Assembly: GCF_900605005.1 (NCBI RefSeq)
Contig: NZ_LR027558.1
Span: forward strand, 1,274,005 to 1,338,004
Length of the DNA: 64,000 nt
Direction of reading: 5' to 3'
Origin: Acidipropionibacterium timonense
Lineage (GTDB): Bacteria > Actinomycetota > Actinomycetes > Propionibacteriales > Propionibacteriaceae
A program made the position numbers and the translations under genes. Positions 47,257 through 56,800 of the stretch are shown one piece after another. A model generated the notes under the pieces. That model was not told the DNA's origin. It saw nothing but the letters and a program-made list of their open reading frames with translations, and did not search any database. Numbering within the stretch: position 1 is the stretch's first letter; the number at the start of each line of letters is the position of its first letter.

Positions 47257-48174
47257 TCAGTTCGGCACGCTCAGCTCGACACCGCCGCCGAGGGTGAGGT
47301 CGGTGACCCGGAAGGCGCTGACGTCGACGTCCTCGCCCCCGCGCAGCTGCTCGGGAGTGCCGATCGCCAGCACCGTCGATCCGGCACCAGAGATGACCGC
47401 CGGAACCCCACGGCCGCGCAGGTCGTCGATGAGCGACGCCGACTCGGGCATGAGCGAACGGCGATAGGGCTGGTGGATCCAGTCGCGGGTGGCCTCGAAG
47501 AGATGGTCGGGCGAGCTCGTCAGTGCGGTGACGAAGAGGGACGCCGCGAGAACCTGCTTGACGGCGTGCCGGCGCGGGATCGACTCGGGCAGCACGTGCC
47601 GGGCCAGAGCCGTCGGCACCTGACGATCCGGCACGTAGGTCCGCATCCGGATGGACGGGTCGACCTCCAACGGCAGGTGGTGGACGCCGTCCTCGGCCAC
47701 CCAGGCCAGCTGCGCCCCACCGAGGATGGCCGGGGCGGCGTTGTCGGGGTGACCCTCGATCCCCGCCGCCATGGTGAGCAGGACGTCACGGTCGAGGGGC
47801 TCGCCGGGTCGGGCCAGGGCCCAGGCCAGGGCCAGTCCGGCGACGACGGCCGCCGCCGAGGAACCCAGCCCCCGCGACTGGGGGATCCGGTTGTGCGCGG
47901 TCAGGTGCACGGCGACATCGGGCTGCGGGTGGCCCAGGTCGACCAGTCCCTGCCTCAGCGTCGCCAGGACGAGGTGCGACTCGTCCCTGGGGACGGTGTG
48001 CTCCCCCTCCCCGGTGACGTCGATCCGCACCCCGTGCCCGGGCGCGGTCTCGACGCTGACCTCGTCCCACAGGTCGAGGGCCAGTCCGACGCAGTCGAAT
48101 CCCGGGCCGACATTGGCCGAGGTCGCCGGCACGCGCACCGAGGCGCTCGCACCGATCGGCGTCCCAGCGCCCAT
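47257..48174 (-). CDS. thrB: Homoserine kinase
   Basis: A 305-residue GHMP kinase that makes O-phosphohomoserine for threonine synthase. VRVPATSANVGPGFDCVGLAL begins the fold, the ATP loop is PQSRGLGSSAAAVV near 98, and VISGAGSTVLAIG near 262 is the third GHMP motif. The ATG at 48174 has GGGGAG 6 nt upstream; a GTG at 48189 overlapping the thrC stop would add five residues. Last gene of lysA-hom-thrC-thrB. Confidence 0.95.
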   Translation of the reverse strand: MGAGTPIGASASVRVPATSANVGPGFDCVGLALDLWDEVSVETAPGHGVRIDVTGEGEHTVPRDESHLVLATLRQGLVDLGHPQPDVAVHLTAHNRIPQSRGLGSSAAAVVAGLALAWALARPGEPLDRDVLLTMAAGIEGHPDNAAPAILGGAQLAWVAEDGVHHLPLEVDPSIRMRTYVPDRQVPTALARHVLPESIPRRHAVKQVLAASLFVTALTSSPDHLFEATRDWIHQPYRRSLMPESASLIDDLRGRGVPAVISGAGSTVLAIGTPEQLRGGEDVDVSAFRVTDLTLGGGVELSVPN

Positions 48175-48185
48175 GACGTCTCCCC

Positions 48186-49256
48186 TCACTCGTGCAGCCC
48201 GAGCACCGCGGCCACCCGGTCGGTCGAGGCCTCGACCGCCTCGGTCGACAGGGTCGTCCGGCTCAGCGCGGTGTCGATGTCCTTGAGACCGTTGCCGGTG
48301 ACGGTGATGACGATCCGCTGCCCGGCGTCGAGGCGACCGGCGTCCTTGAGGGCCAGCAGACCGGCCACCCCGGCAGCGGACGCCGGTTCGACGAAGATCC
48401 CCTCGCGTCCGGCCAGGAAGGCCTGGGCGTCGAGGATCTGCTCGTCGGTGACGGCCTCGATGAGCCCACCGGAGCTGTCGCGCGCAGCCAGCGCCTTGTC
48501 CCCGGACGCCGGCCGACCGATCCTGATGGCGGTGGCGACGGTCTCGGGGTTCTCGACGTCGTGACCGAGCACGAGCGGAGCCGCTCCGGCCGCCTGGAAG
48601 CCGAACATCCTCGGGGTGTGGGTCGCGGGCCCGTCGGCGGCGTACTCCTGGTAACCCTTCCAGTACGCCGTGATGTTGCCGGCGTTGCCCACCGGCAGGG
48701 CATGGATGTCGGGGGCGTCACCGAGGGCGTCGACGATCTCGAAGGAGGCCGACTTCTGGCCCTCGATCCGGTACGGGTTGACCGAGTTCACCAGGGACAC
48801 CGGGAAGTGGTCGGCCAGCTCCCGCGCGATGGTGAGGCAGTCGTCGAAGTTGCCGAGGACCTGGATGATCCGCCCACCGTGGACGACGGCCTGGGCCAAC
48901 TTGCCGGCGGCGATCTTGCCCTGGGGCAGGAGCACCACCGGGGTGAGCCCGGCCCGCGTCGCGTAGGCCGCGGCCGAGGCCGAGGTGTTGCCGGTCGACG
49001 CGCAGACGACGGCCTTCGACCCGTCGGCCAGGGCCTTCGACATGGCCATCGTCATACCGCGGTCCTTGAAGGAGCCGGTGGGGTTGGCCCCCTCGACCTT
49101 GACGAAGACCTCGGCATCGAGACGGGCCCCCAGCACCGGGGCCGGCACGAGCGGCGTCGACCCCTCCCCCAGGGTGACGACCCGGTCGATGCCCTCCATG
49201 GGCATCCGGTCGCGGTACCTCTCGATGATGCCGAAGGGCTGGGCGGGAGTCGTCAT
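48186..49256 (-). CDS. thrC: Threonine synthase
   Basis: A 356-residue PLP enzyme converting O-phosphohomoserine to threonine. The PLP lysine is K64 in [10 protein letters not shown]; the phosphate loop GNAGNI is near 190 and the asparagine in [13 protein letters not shown] near 89 binds PLP. It is the short actinobacterial form (about 350 residues). Its ATG follows the hom stop by 1 nt with GGAAGG in the end of hom. Confidence 0.96.
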   Translation of the reverse strand: MTTPAQPFGIIERYRDRMPMEGIDRVVTLGEGSTPLVPAPVLGARLDAEVFVKVEGANPTGSFKDRGMTMAMSKALADGSKAVVCASTGNTSASAAAYATRAGLTPVVLLPQGKIAAGKLAQAVVHGGRIIQVLGNFDDCLTIARELADHFPVSLVNSVNPYRIEGQKSASFEIVDALGDAPDIHALPVGNAGNITAYWKGYQEYAADGPATHTPRMFGFQAAGAAPLVLGHDVENPETVATAIRIGRPASGDKALAARDSSGGLIEAVTDEQILDAQAFLAGREGIFVEPASAAGVAGLLALKDAGRLDAGQRIVITVTGNGLKDIDTALSRTTLSTEAVEASTDRVAAVLGLHE

Positions 49257-49257
49257 G

Positions 49258-50598
49258 TCACATGCCTTCCACTCGGATGACGCGGGGAGCCGCATTGACG
49301 GCCTTGGACTGGGTGAGTTCGGCCACGCACGCCTCGACGTCGGACTCGCGGGCCTCGTGGGTGAGGATCTTGAGGGTCGCCGACCATCCGTCGGCCTTGT
49401 CGGCCCCCTCGATGGCCGACTGTTGGACGGTCTGCAGGGAGACCTCGTGGTGGGCGAAGATCGTCGCCACCGCGGCCAGGACGCCGGGTTCGTCACGCAC
49501 CTGGATGCGGATCTGGAACCTGGTGCGCACGTCGTCCATGGGGAGGATGGGGTACTCGTCGAAGACGGCCTGGGGCGGCCCGGCGACCCCACGCACCGAG
49601 TTGCGTGCCACTGTGACGAGGTCGCCCATGACCGCCGACGCGGTGGGCGAACCGCCGGCTCCGGGACCGAGGAACATGAGATGCCCGGCCTCCCGGGCCT
49701 CGACGAAGACGGCGTTGAAGGCCCCCGAGACGCTGCCCAGGGGGTGCGACACGGGCACCAGCGCCGGGTGCACCCGGGCCACGATGCCGTCCTTGCCCGC
49801 CTGACAGACGGCCAGCAGCTTGATGACGCAGTCCATGTCGCGGGCGGCCTCGATGTCGTCGGGAGTGATCCCGGTGATCCCCTCCCGGTACACTTGGTCG
49901 CCGCGCATCCGGGTGTGGAAGGCCAGCGAGGCCAGCAGGGCCGCCTTGGCGGCGGCGTCATAGCCCTCGACGTCGGCGGTCGGGTCGGCCTCGGCGAACC
50001 CGCGGGCCTGGGCATCGGCCAGGGCGGCCTCGAAGCTCGCGCCGGTCGTCGTCATCTGGTCGAGGATGAAGTTCGTCGTCCCGTTGACGATGCCCATGAC
50101 CCGGGTCACCTGGTCGCCGACGAGCGACTCGCGCAGTGGCCGGACGATGGGGATGGCCCCGGCCACGGCCGCCTCGTAGTAGAGGTCGACGCCGTGCGCC
50201 TCGGCAGCCTTGTTGAGCTCGTCCCCGTAGGCGGCCAGCAGCGCCTTGTTCGCGGTGACGACCGAGTGGCCGTGCTCGAGGGCGGCCAGGAGGAGCGTGC
50301 GGGCGGGGTCGATGCCGCCGATGAGCTCGATGACGATGTCGATGTCGTCGCGGGTCACCAGCGCCATGGGGTCGTCGGTGAAGAGCCTGGAGTCGAGCCC
50401 GTGTCGGGGACGTCCCACATGAGCGACGGCGATCCCGGCCAGCTCGACCGGGCGTCCGACCCGGGCGACGATGTCGTCGGGCCGGGTGAGGATCATCCGG
50501 GCCACCTGGGAGCCGACGACGCCGCACCCGAGCAGGGCGACGCGCAGCGGCTCCCTCGTGCTCGAGGGGGCGGCCGGATCGGGACGTGTCGTGGTCAT
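49258..50598 (-). CDS. hom: Homoserine dehydrogenase (with ACT domain)
   Basis: A 446-residue NAD(P)H-dependent enzyme reducing aspartate semialdehyde to homoserine. The Rossmann loop is [12 protein letters not shown] (about 22-33), the substrate motif [11 protein letters not shown] near 171, and [14 protein letters not shown] near 204. The C-terminal 85 residues form an ACT domain ([19 protein letters not shown] onward), the usual site of threonine feedback. The ATG overlaps the lysA stop as ATGA. Confidence 0.96.
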   Translation of the reverse strand: MTTTRPDPAAPSSTREPLRVALLGCGVVGSQVARMILTRPDDIVARVGRPVELAGIAVAHVGRPRHGLDSRLFTDDPMALVTRDDIDIVIELIGGIDPARTLLLAALEHGHSVVTANKALLAAYGDELNKAAEAHGVDLYYEAAVAGAIPIVRPLRESLVGDQVTRVMGIVNGTTNFILDQMTTTGASFEAALADAQARGFAEADPTADVEGYDAAAKAALLASLAFHTRMRGDQVYREGITGITPDDIEAARDMDCVIKLLAVCQAGKDGIVARVHPALVPVSHPLGSVSGAFNAVFVEAREAGHLMFLGPGAGGSPTASAVMGDLVTVARNSVRGVAGPPQAVFDEYPILPMDDVRTRFQIRIQVRDEPGVLAAVATIFAHHEVSLQTVQQSAIEGADKADGWSATLKILTHEARESDVEACVAELTQSKAVNAAPRVIRVEGM

Positions 50599-52040
50599 CG
50601 GTGCTCCTCGGGGTTCAGGGCGACGACGTCACCGCGGATCGGTCCGTCGTCGAGGGCGAGCAGGTCCTCCACGGTCTCACGGCGCAGCAGCGTCGTGTGC
50701 GCCCCGTCACGGACCGAGACGACCGGCGGACGTGGGACGTGGTTGTAGTTGCTGGCCATGGACCGGGAGTAGGCCCCGGAGGCCGGCACCGCGACGAGAT
50801 CACCGGGGGCGATGTCGGCGGGCAGGTAGACGTCGCGCACGAGGATGTCGCCGCCCTCACAGTGCTTGCCGACGACCCGGCACAGCGACGCCGGCTCCCG
50901 GGACACCCGGTTGGCCAGGACCGCCGAGTACTCAGCGGCGTAGAGGGCCGGACGAATGTTGTCGCTCATGCCGCCGTCGACCGAGACGTAGACCCGCTGG
51001 GACCCGCCGTCGAGGTCGACCGGCTTGACGGTGCCGACGGTGTAGAGCGCCAGGGTCGTCGGGCCGACGATGGCCCGACCCGGCTCGATCGACAGGTGTG
51101 GCACGGGCAGACCGCGCGCATGGGACTCGGTCGCGACGATGTCGTCGAGGTCGGCGGCCAGGGCGGCCGGTGTGGCCGGGGAGTCCTGACGGGTGTACGC
51201 GATGCCGAACCCACCACCGAGGTCGAGTTCGGGCAGGACCGCGCCCGTCGCCTGGCGGAACTGCGCCATGAGCTTGGTCGTGCGACGGGCGGCCACCTCG
51301 AACCCACCGGTGTCGAAGATCTGCGAGCCGATGTGCGAGTGGATGCCGAGGAGGTCGATGAGCGCGCTGGAGTGGCAGCGCACCAGGGCCACCATCGCGG
51401 CACCGTTGGCGATGGAGAAGCCGAACTTCTGGTCCTCGTGGGCGGTGGCGATGTACTCGTGGGTGTGCGCCTCGACCCCCGGCGTGACCCGGACCATGAC
51501 CCGCGCCCGGACGTCGAGCTCGCGGCACAGGGTCTCGATCCGGTCGATCTCGTCGAGGGAGTCGACGATGATCCGTCCCACCCCCGACCGCAGGGCCAGG
51601 GCGAGCTCGTCGACCGACTTGTTGTTGCCGTGCATCCCGATCCGCGCCGGGTCCATGCCGCCCTGCAGGGCGGTGAGCAGCTCCCCGGCGGTGCACACGT
51701 CGAGGCACAGACCCAGGTCCTGCACCCAGGCGGCGATGGTCCGGGTGAGGAAGGCCTTGCCGGCGTAGTAGACGTCCCATCCGGCGAAGGCGTCCCGGAA
51801 GGCGCCGGCCCGCTGACGGAAGTCCTCCTCGTCCAGGACGTACGCCGCGGTGCCGACCCGGTCGGCGAGGGTGCGGACGTCCACCCCGCCGACCTCGATG
51901 GCCCCGTCGGGCCCACGACGGACCGTCGCGCTCCACAGCCGTGGGTGGAGGGCGTTGACGTCGGTGGGGACGGTGAGCCACTGCGGCCCGGGGGCGGCGA
52001 CGTCGGCATGGACCGACCCAGCCACGTGCATGTGCGTCAT
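50595..52040 (-). CDS. lysA: Diaminopimelate decarboxylase
   Basis: A 481-residue PLP enzyme making lysine from meso-diaminopimelate. PLP lysine K95 is in YYAGKAFLTR, the His-rich loop HSHIGSQ near 240, EPGRAIVGP near 311, and CEGGD near 410, in which Cys contributes across the dimer. The N-terminus (1-45) is longer than in E. coli but usual for actinobacteria. The ATG at 52040 is the first in a GC-rich start region (GGGTGGGG ahead). It heads the lysine/threonine operon; argS, which often precedes lysA, is replaced here by a tRNA-Arg gene on the other strand. Confidence 0.95.
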   Translation of the reverse strand: MTHMHVAGSVHADVAAPGPQWLTVPTDVNALHPRLWSATVRRGPDGAIEVGGVDVRTLADRVGTAAYVLDEEDFRQRAGAFRDAFAGWDVYYAGKAFLTRTIAAWVQDLGLCLDVCTAGELLTALQGGMDPARIGMHGNNKSVDELALALRSGVGRIIVDSLDEIDRIETLCRELDVRARVMVRVTPGVEAHTHEYIATAHEDQKFGFSIANGAAMVALVRCHSSALIDLLGIHSHIGSQIFDTGGFEVAARRTTKLMAQFRQATGAVLPELDLGGGFGIAYTRQDSPATPAALAADLDDIVATESHARGLPVPHLSIEPGRAIVGPTTLALYTVGTVKPVDLDGGSQRVYVSVDGGMSDNIRPALYAAEYSAVLANRVSREPASLCRVVGKHCEGGDILVRDVYLPADIAPGDLVAVPASGAYSRSMASNYNHVPRPPVVSVRDGAHTTLLRRETVEDLLALDDGPIRGDVVALNPEEHR

Positions 52041-52165
52041 GGCCCCACCCTGCCAGACCCGCGGTTCCCTCCTCGGCCGCGTCCGGCACCCGACACGTCG
52101 GCGGTCCTCACCGACCGGCCGACTGGGACCGACCCGCCCGAGTGGGCAACATCGTCCAAGTGCGG

Positions 52166-52171
52166 TAGAGT
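52166..52171 (+). promoter_or_regulatory. -10 (TAGAGT) of tRNA-Arg
   Basis: TAGAGT lies 31 bp before the mature tRNA 5' end, leaving a short precursor leader. Confidence 0.55.
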
Positions 52172-52202
52172 CGGTCAACGCGGTCCGGGTGACGCCCGGC
52201 CG

Positions 52203-52274
52203 GCCCCCATAGCTCAGTGGATAGAGCACCGCCCTCCGGAGGCGGGAGCCGAGGTTCGAGTCCTCGTGGGGGCG
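52203..52274 (+). tRNA. tRNA-Arg (CCG anticodon)
   Basis: A full cloverleaf can be drawn: acceptor GCCCCCA/TGGGGGC, D-stem GCTC/GAGC, anticodon stem CCGCC/GGCGG with loop CTCCGGA (anticodon CCG, reads CGG), T-stem CGAGG/CCTCG with loop TTCGAGT, discriminator G. The CCA end is not encoded. It lies between lysA and the mannosyltransferase gene. Confidence 0.95.
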
Positions 52275-52337
52275 CCCTTCCTCACGCCGGACGCACGCCG
52301 TCCGTGTCCAGCCGCCGGGCCCTTCTCCTCCATCGGC

Positions 52338-52343
52338 TAGGGT
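52338..52343 (+). promoter_or_regulatory. Leaderless-type -10 (TAGGGT) of the GT87-like gene
   Basis: TAGGGT ends 7 nt before the GTG at 52351, with no ribosome site. Confidence 0.55.
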
Positions 52344-52350
52344 TGCCGCC

Positions 52351-53634
52351 GTGCCAGTTGATCCCGCCGTCAGTTCCCGCGCGAGGTTCCTCGAGGCGGC
52401 GGCCATGATCGCCCTGTGGGTGCTCACGAGGATGCTCATGCTGCGCATCTTCACCCTGCCCAATTCCAACTACATCACCGGCGACGTCCGGTACTACCAC
52501 GCCTGGCTCACCATGGGGACCGACGACGCCCACACCCTCTTCGAGTACCCGGTCCCGGTCCTCTGGGGTCTTCGGCTGCTCGCCTGGATGTCGGGCGGGT
52601 CGATCTCCTACTTCACGGCCCTCTTCGCCGTCACCATGCTCGCCCTCGACGCCCTCATGGCCCTGTGCCTGTGGCGGTCCGGCCACCGTGCCGGGACCCT
52701 GTGGTGGATCCTCTTCGTCCTGGCCCTGGGCCCGCTCATGTGGTTCCGTTTCGACATGGTGCCGGCCGTGTGCATGGGTCTGGCGGCGCTGTGGTTCCGG
52801 CGTCACCCGGCTGCCAGCGGAGCCGCGATCGCCGTGGGAGCGGCGGTGAAGCTGTGGCCTGCGCTGCTCATCCTGCCGATGATCGGACGACGTCGGGCGG
52901 CCCTGCGCAGACTGGCCGCCTTCGGCGTCACCGGCGGTGCGTTGGGCATCGCTTCCCTCGTCGAGACCGGCTGGGCGCGCACCGTCTCGCCCCTCACCTG
53001 GCAGTCCGACCGTGGACTGCAGATCGAGTCGGTCGTCGCCCTGGTACCGATGATCCATCGCGCCGGGCACCCCGACGGCTCCTGGGTCGTCGCCATGAGC
53101 CGGTACAACGCCTTCGAGGTGACGGGGCCGGGGGTGGAGACCTGGCTGGGCCTGTCCAGCGTGCTCATGGGACTGGCCGTGGCCCTGGCCGTGGGCCTGG
53201 GCGTCATCGCCTGGCTGCGCAACGGGCTCGACCAGCGCACCGCCGTGCTCGGTGCGGTCGTCATCGCCGGGGCCCTCATCGTCGCCAACAAGACCCTGTC
53301 ACCGCAGTACTTCATCTGGTGGGGCGCTCCCGTGGCAGCCCTCATCGATCACTTCTCGGCGGAGAACTCGACCGACGGCACCGACGACCGCCTAGTCCGC
53401 ATCCTCGGATGGGCCACCGCCGCCCTGCTCCTCGTCACCGGTTTCCTCACCCAGTCCGTCTACCCCCTGAGCTACTCGAAGATCCTGTCGACCCCCCCCG
53501 GCACCTCCTGGGCCACCTGGCTGCTCGTGACCCGCAACGTCGTGGCCGTCGTCACCTTCCTCGTCGCCGTCGCGGCCCTCGTGGCTTCCTTGAGGCTGCA
53601 CCGGAGGGCCCAGCCGACGATCACTGCCCCCTGA
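52351..53634 (+). CDS. Polyprenol-phosphate-dependent mannosyltransferase (GT87/DUF2029-like)
   Basis: A 427-residue membrane protein with about ten to twelve hydrophobic helices. An acidic residue in the first outer loop (ITGDVRYYHAW, about 42-52) is typical of GT-C glycosyltransferases, which use polyprenyl-phosphate sugars; KLWPALLILP near 167 and SPQYFIWW near 316 match the GT87/DUF2029 family. Such enzymes act in lipomannan or wall-glycan assembly; the acceptor is unknown. The GTG at 52351 is supported by a leaderless -10. Confidence 0.82.
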   Translation: MPVDPAVSSRARFLEAAAMIALWVLTRMLMLRIFTLPNSNYITGDVRYYHAWLTMGTDDAHTLFEYPVPVLWGLRLLAWMSGGSISYFTALFAVTMLALDALMALCLWRSGHRAGTLWWILFVLALGPLMWFRFDMVPAVCMGLAALWFRRHPAASGAAIAVGAAVKLWPALLILPMIGRRRAALRRLAAFGVTGGALGIASLVETGWARTVSPLTWQSDRGLQIESVVALVPMIHRAGHPDGSWVVAMSRYNAFEVTGPGVETWLGLSSVLMGLAVALAVGLGVIAWLRNGLDQRTAVLGAVVIAGALIVANKTLSPQYFIWWGAPVAALIDHFSAENSTDGTDDRLVRILGWATAALLLVTGFLTQSVYPLSYSKILSTPPGTSWATWLLVTRNVVAVVTFLVAVAALVASLRLHRRAQPTITAP

Positions 53635-53660
53635 CGGCGACACCGCCCCCGACGATTGGC

Positions 53661-53676
53661 TGTGAGACATGTCACA
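53661..53676. promoter_or_regulatory. CRP/GlxR-type site upstream of kgd
   Basis: TGTGA-GACATG-TCACA is a perfect match to the TGTGA-N6-TCACA consensus. It lies about 80 bp before the -35 of the kgd promoter, a position more usual for activation or for a looped repressor complex. Confidence 0.7.
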
Positions 53677-53755
53677 TGCCAAGATGGTTCCCGGAGTCGA
53701 CGCCCTCGCCGTGGAGCCTCCTGTCCCGACCCGCGGACGTCGATCCCTCGAGGAC

Positions 53756-53785
53756 TTGGGAACCGTCCCTCCTCCCCGATAGCAT
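53756..53785 (+). promoter_or_regulatory. Promoter of kgd
   Basis: TTGGGA (53756-53761) and TAGCAT (53780-53785) are separated by 18 nt. The leader to the GTG is about 100 nt and includes a GGTCC/GGACC-type hairpin near 53800-53815. Confidence 0.6.
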
Positions 53786-53892
53786 CAGCGACAACGAAGG
53801 GTCCCCGGACCATTCCGGGCCCAAGAGCAACGACGCTTCGGCGGGCGGACGAGCCTGCCAGGGCAACCCGATCACCAGGGAAGAAGGCAGTG

Positions 53893-56800
53893 GTGGCATC
53901 CTCCACCGGACAGAACTCATCGAACCAGCTCGACTTCGGGGCCAACGACTGGCTCATCGAGGAGATGCGAGAGCAGTTCCAGCGCGACCCGGGTTCGGTC
54001 GACCCGGCTTGGGCGACGTACTTCCGCAATGAGGCGGGGACCCCCGGGACGTCCACTCCCCAGCCTGCCGCCGCCCAGGCGGCGCCCGCCCCCCAGCCTG
54101 CCCCGGCCCCGGCGCCTGCACCCCAGTCGGTCGCGGTCGCGCGCCCCGCTGCCGCTCCCGTCCCCACCGCGACGCCGGCCCAGGCCCCAGCCCGCAAGGC
54201 CGCCGAGAAGCCGGCCGCCCGTGGTTCGGTGACCCCCGACGCCCCGCGTCACAGGGCCCCCGAACCCAGCCATTCGGAGCCGCGCACCGTCAAGCTCAAG
54301 GGCGCCCCCATGCGCACCGCCAAGAACATGGACGACTCGCTGTCGATGCCGACGGCCACCTCCGTGCGTTCGGTGCCCATGAAGCTCGTCATCGAGCAGC
54401 GCACCATGATCAACAACTTCCTGCGCCAGAGCAAGGGCGGCAAGGTCTCCTTCACCCACATCCTCGGCTACGCCATGGTCCAGGCCCTCAAGGCGGTCCC
54501 TGTCATGAACAACGCCTATGCGCAGATCGACGGCAAGCCGCACCTCATCGAGAACCCCTCGATCAACCTCGGCCTGGCCATCGACGTCAACAACAAGGAC
54601 GGCTCCCGCAAGCTCGTCGTCCCGGCCATCCGTGGGGCCGAGAACATGGACTTCCTCCAGTTCTGGGAGGCCTATGAGGACATCGTCCGTCGCGGCCGCG
54701 TCAACGAGCTCACGGTCGAGGACTTCAAGGGGGTCACCGCCTCCCTCACCAATCCTGGCGGCATCGGAACGAACCACTCGGTTCCCCGACTCATGCCCGG
54801 CCAGGGCTGCATCCTCGGCATGGGATCCATCGACTACCCCGCCGAGTGGCAGGGTGGGTCGAGCCAGCGCATGGCCGATCTGGGCATCTCGAAGGTGACG
54901 ACCCTCACCTCGACCTATGACCACCGGATCATCCAGGGCGCCCAGTCCGGCGAGTTCCTCAAGCGCATCCACCAGCTCCTCATCGGCCAGGACCGGTTCT
55001 ACGAGGAGATCTTCGAGTCCCTGCGCATCCCCTACGCACCGGTCCAGTGGGCCACCGACCGGCTGGCCAATCGCCCCGACCAGGTCGACAAGCAGGCCCG
55101 CGTCATCGAGCTCATCGACGCGTGGCGTCGGTTCGGTCACTTGGCCGCCGACACCGACCCCGTCGAGTACCACCCGCGGTACCACCACGACCTCATGCTC
55201 AACAGTCACGGGCTCACCCTGTGGGACCTCGACCGCACCTTCCCGGTCAACAACTTCGGCGGGCTGCGTCGTCAGATCCTCACCCTGCGCGACATCCTCA
55301 CCGTGCTGCGCGACTCCTACGCCTCCCACATCGGCATCGAGTACATGCACATCGCCAACCACAAGGAGCGGCTGTGGTTCCAGGCCCGCTTCGAGAAGGA
55401 GCACACGGCGCTGACGCGCGAGACCCACCTGCAGATTCTCGACCAGCTCAACGAGGCCGAGATCTTCGAGACCTTCCTCCAGACGAAGTTCGTCGGGCAG
55501 AAGCGGTTCAGCCTCGAGGGTGCCGAGTCGGCGATCGTCCTGCTCGCCGCACTCTGCGCCAAGGCAGCCGACAACCATCTCGACGAGGTGTGCATCGGCA
55601 TGCCGCACCGTGGCCGACTCAACGTCCTGGCCAACATCGTCGGCAAGTCCTATGGGCAGATCTTCCGCGAGTTCGAGGGCAACGCCGAACCGGTGAACTC
55701 CCAGGGCTCCGGCGACGTCAAGTACCACCTCGGCGACGAGGGCGAGTTCGTCGCCCCGTCGGGAGCCACCGTGCGCACGTCGGTCGCCGCCAACCCGAGC
55801 CACCTGGAGGCCGTCGACCCGGTCCTCGAGGGCATCGTGCGGGCCAAGCTCGACTCCCTGGGCAACCCGGACGGGTACCCCGTCATGCCGGTGCTGCTCC
55901 ATGGTGACGCCGCCTTCGCCGGACAGGGCGTCGTCTACGAGACCCTCCAGATGAGTCAGCTCGCCGGGTACGGCAACGGCGGGACGATCCACGTCGTCGT
56001 CAACAACCAGGTGGGCTTCACCGCCTCCCCCGACGAGGGACGCAGCTCGACCTACTGCACCGACGTCCTCAAGGCGGTCGAGGCCCCCGTCCTCCACGTC
56101 AACGGCGACGACCCGGCCGCCGTCGTCCAGGCCGCCCTCATCGCCTTCGAGTACCGACAGACCTTCCACAAGGACGTCGGCATCGACATGGTGTGCTACC
56201 GCCGTCGCGGCCACAACGAGGGGGACGACCCCAGCTTCACCCAGCCGCACATGTACGACCTCATCGACCAGAAGCGCTCGACCCGCAAGCTCTACACCGA
56301 GAGCCTCATCGGTCGCGGCGACATCACGCTCGAGGACGCCGAGGCCGTCATGACGAAGTTCCGCAGCCGTCTGGAGACGGTCTTCGCCGAGGTGAGGGCG
56401 GCCACCTCGACCCCGCCGAGCTACGCCAGCGTCCCCCAGTACCCGGCCAAGCACCACATCGGCGTGCCGACCCACACCACCCAGGACGTCCTCGACGACG
56501 TCGCCCGGGTGCACGAGCAGCTGCCCGACTGGTTCACGCCGCATCCCAAGGTCGCCCCCCAGCTCGCCCGACGGGCCAAGAGCCTGCGCGAGGGAGGGAT
56601 CGACTGGGCCACCGCCGAGATGACGGCCCTGGGCTCGCTCCTCATCGAAGGCGTCCACGTTCGCCTGGCCGGCCAGGACACCTGCCGCGGCACGTTCTCC
56701 CAGCGGTTCGGGTCCATCGTCGATCGGCACACCGACGAGCACTACGTCCCGGTGAACCATCTGCGTGAGGGCCAGGCCCAGCTCGACATCCTCAACTCCC

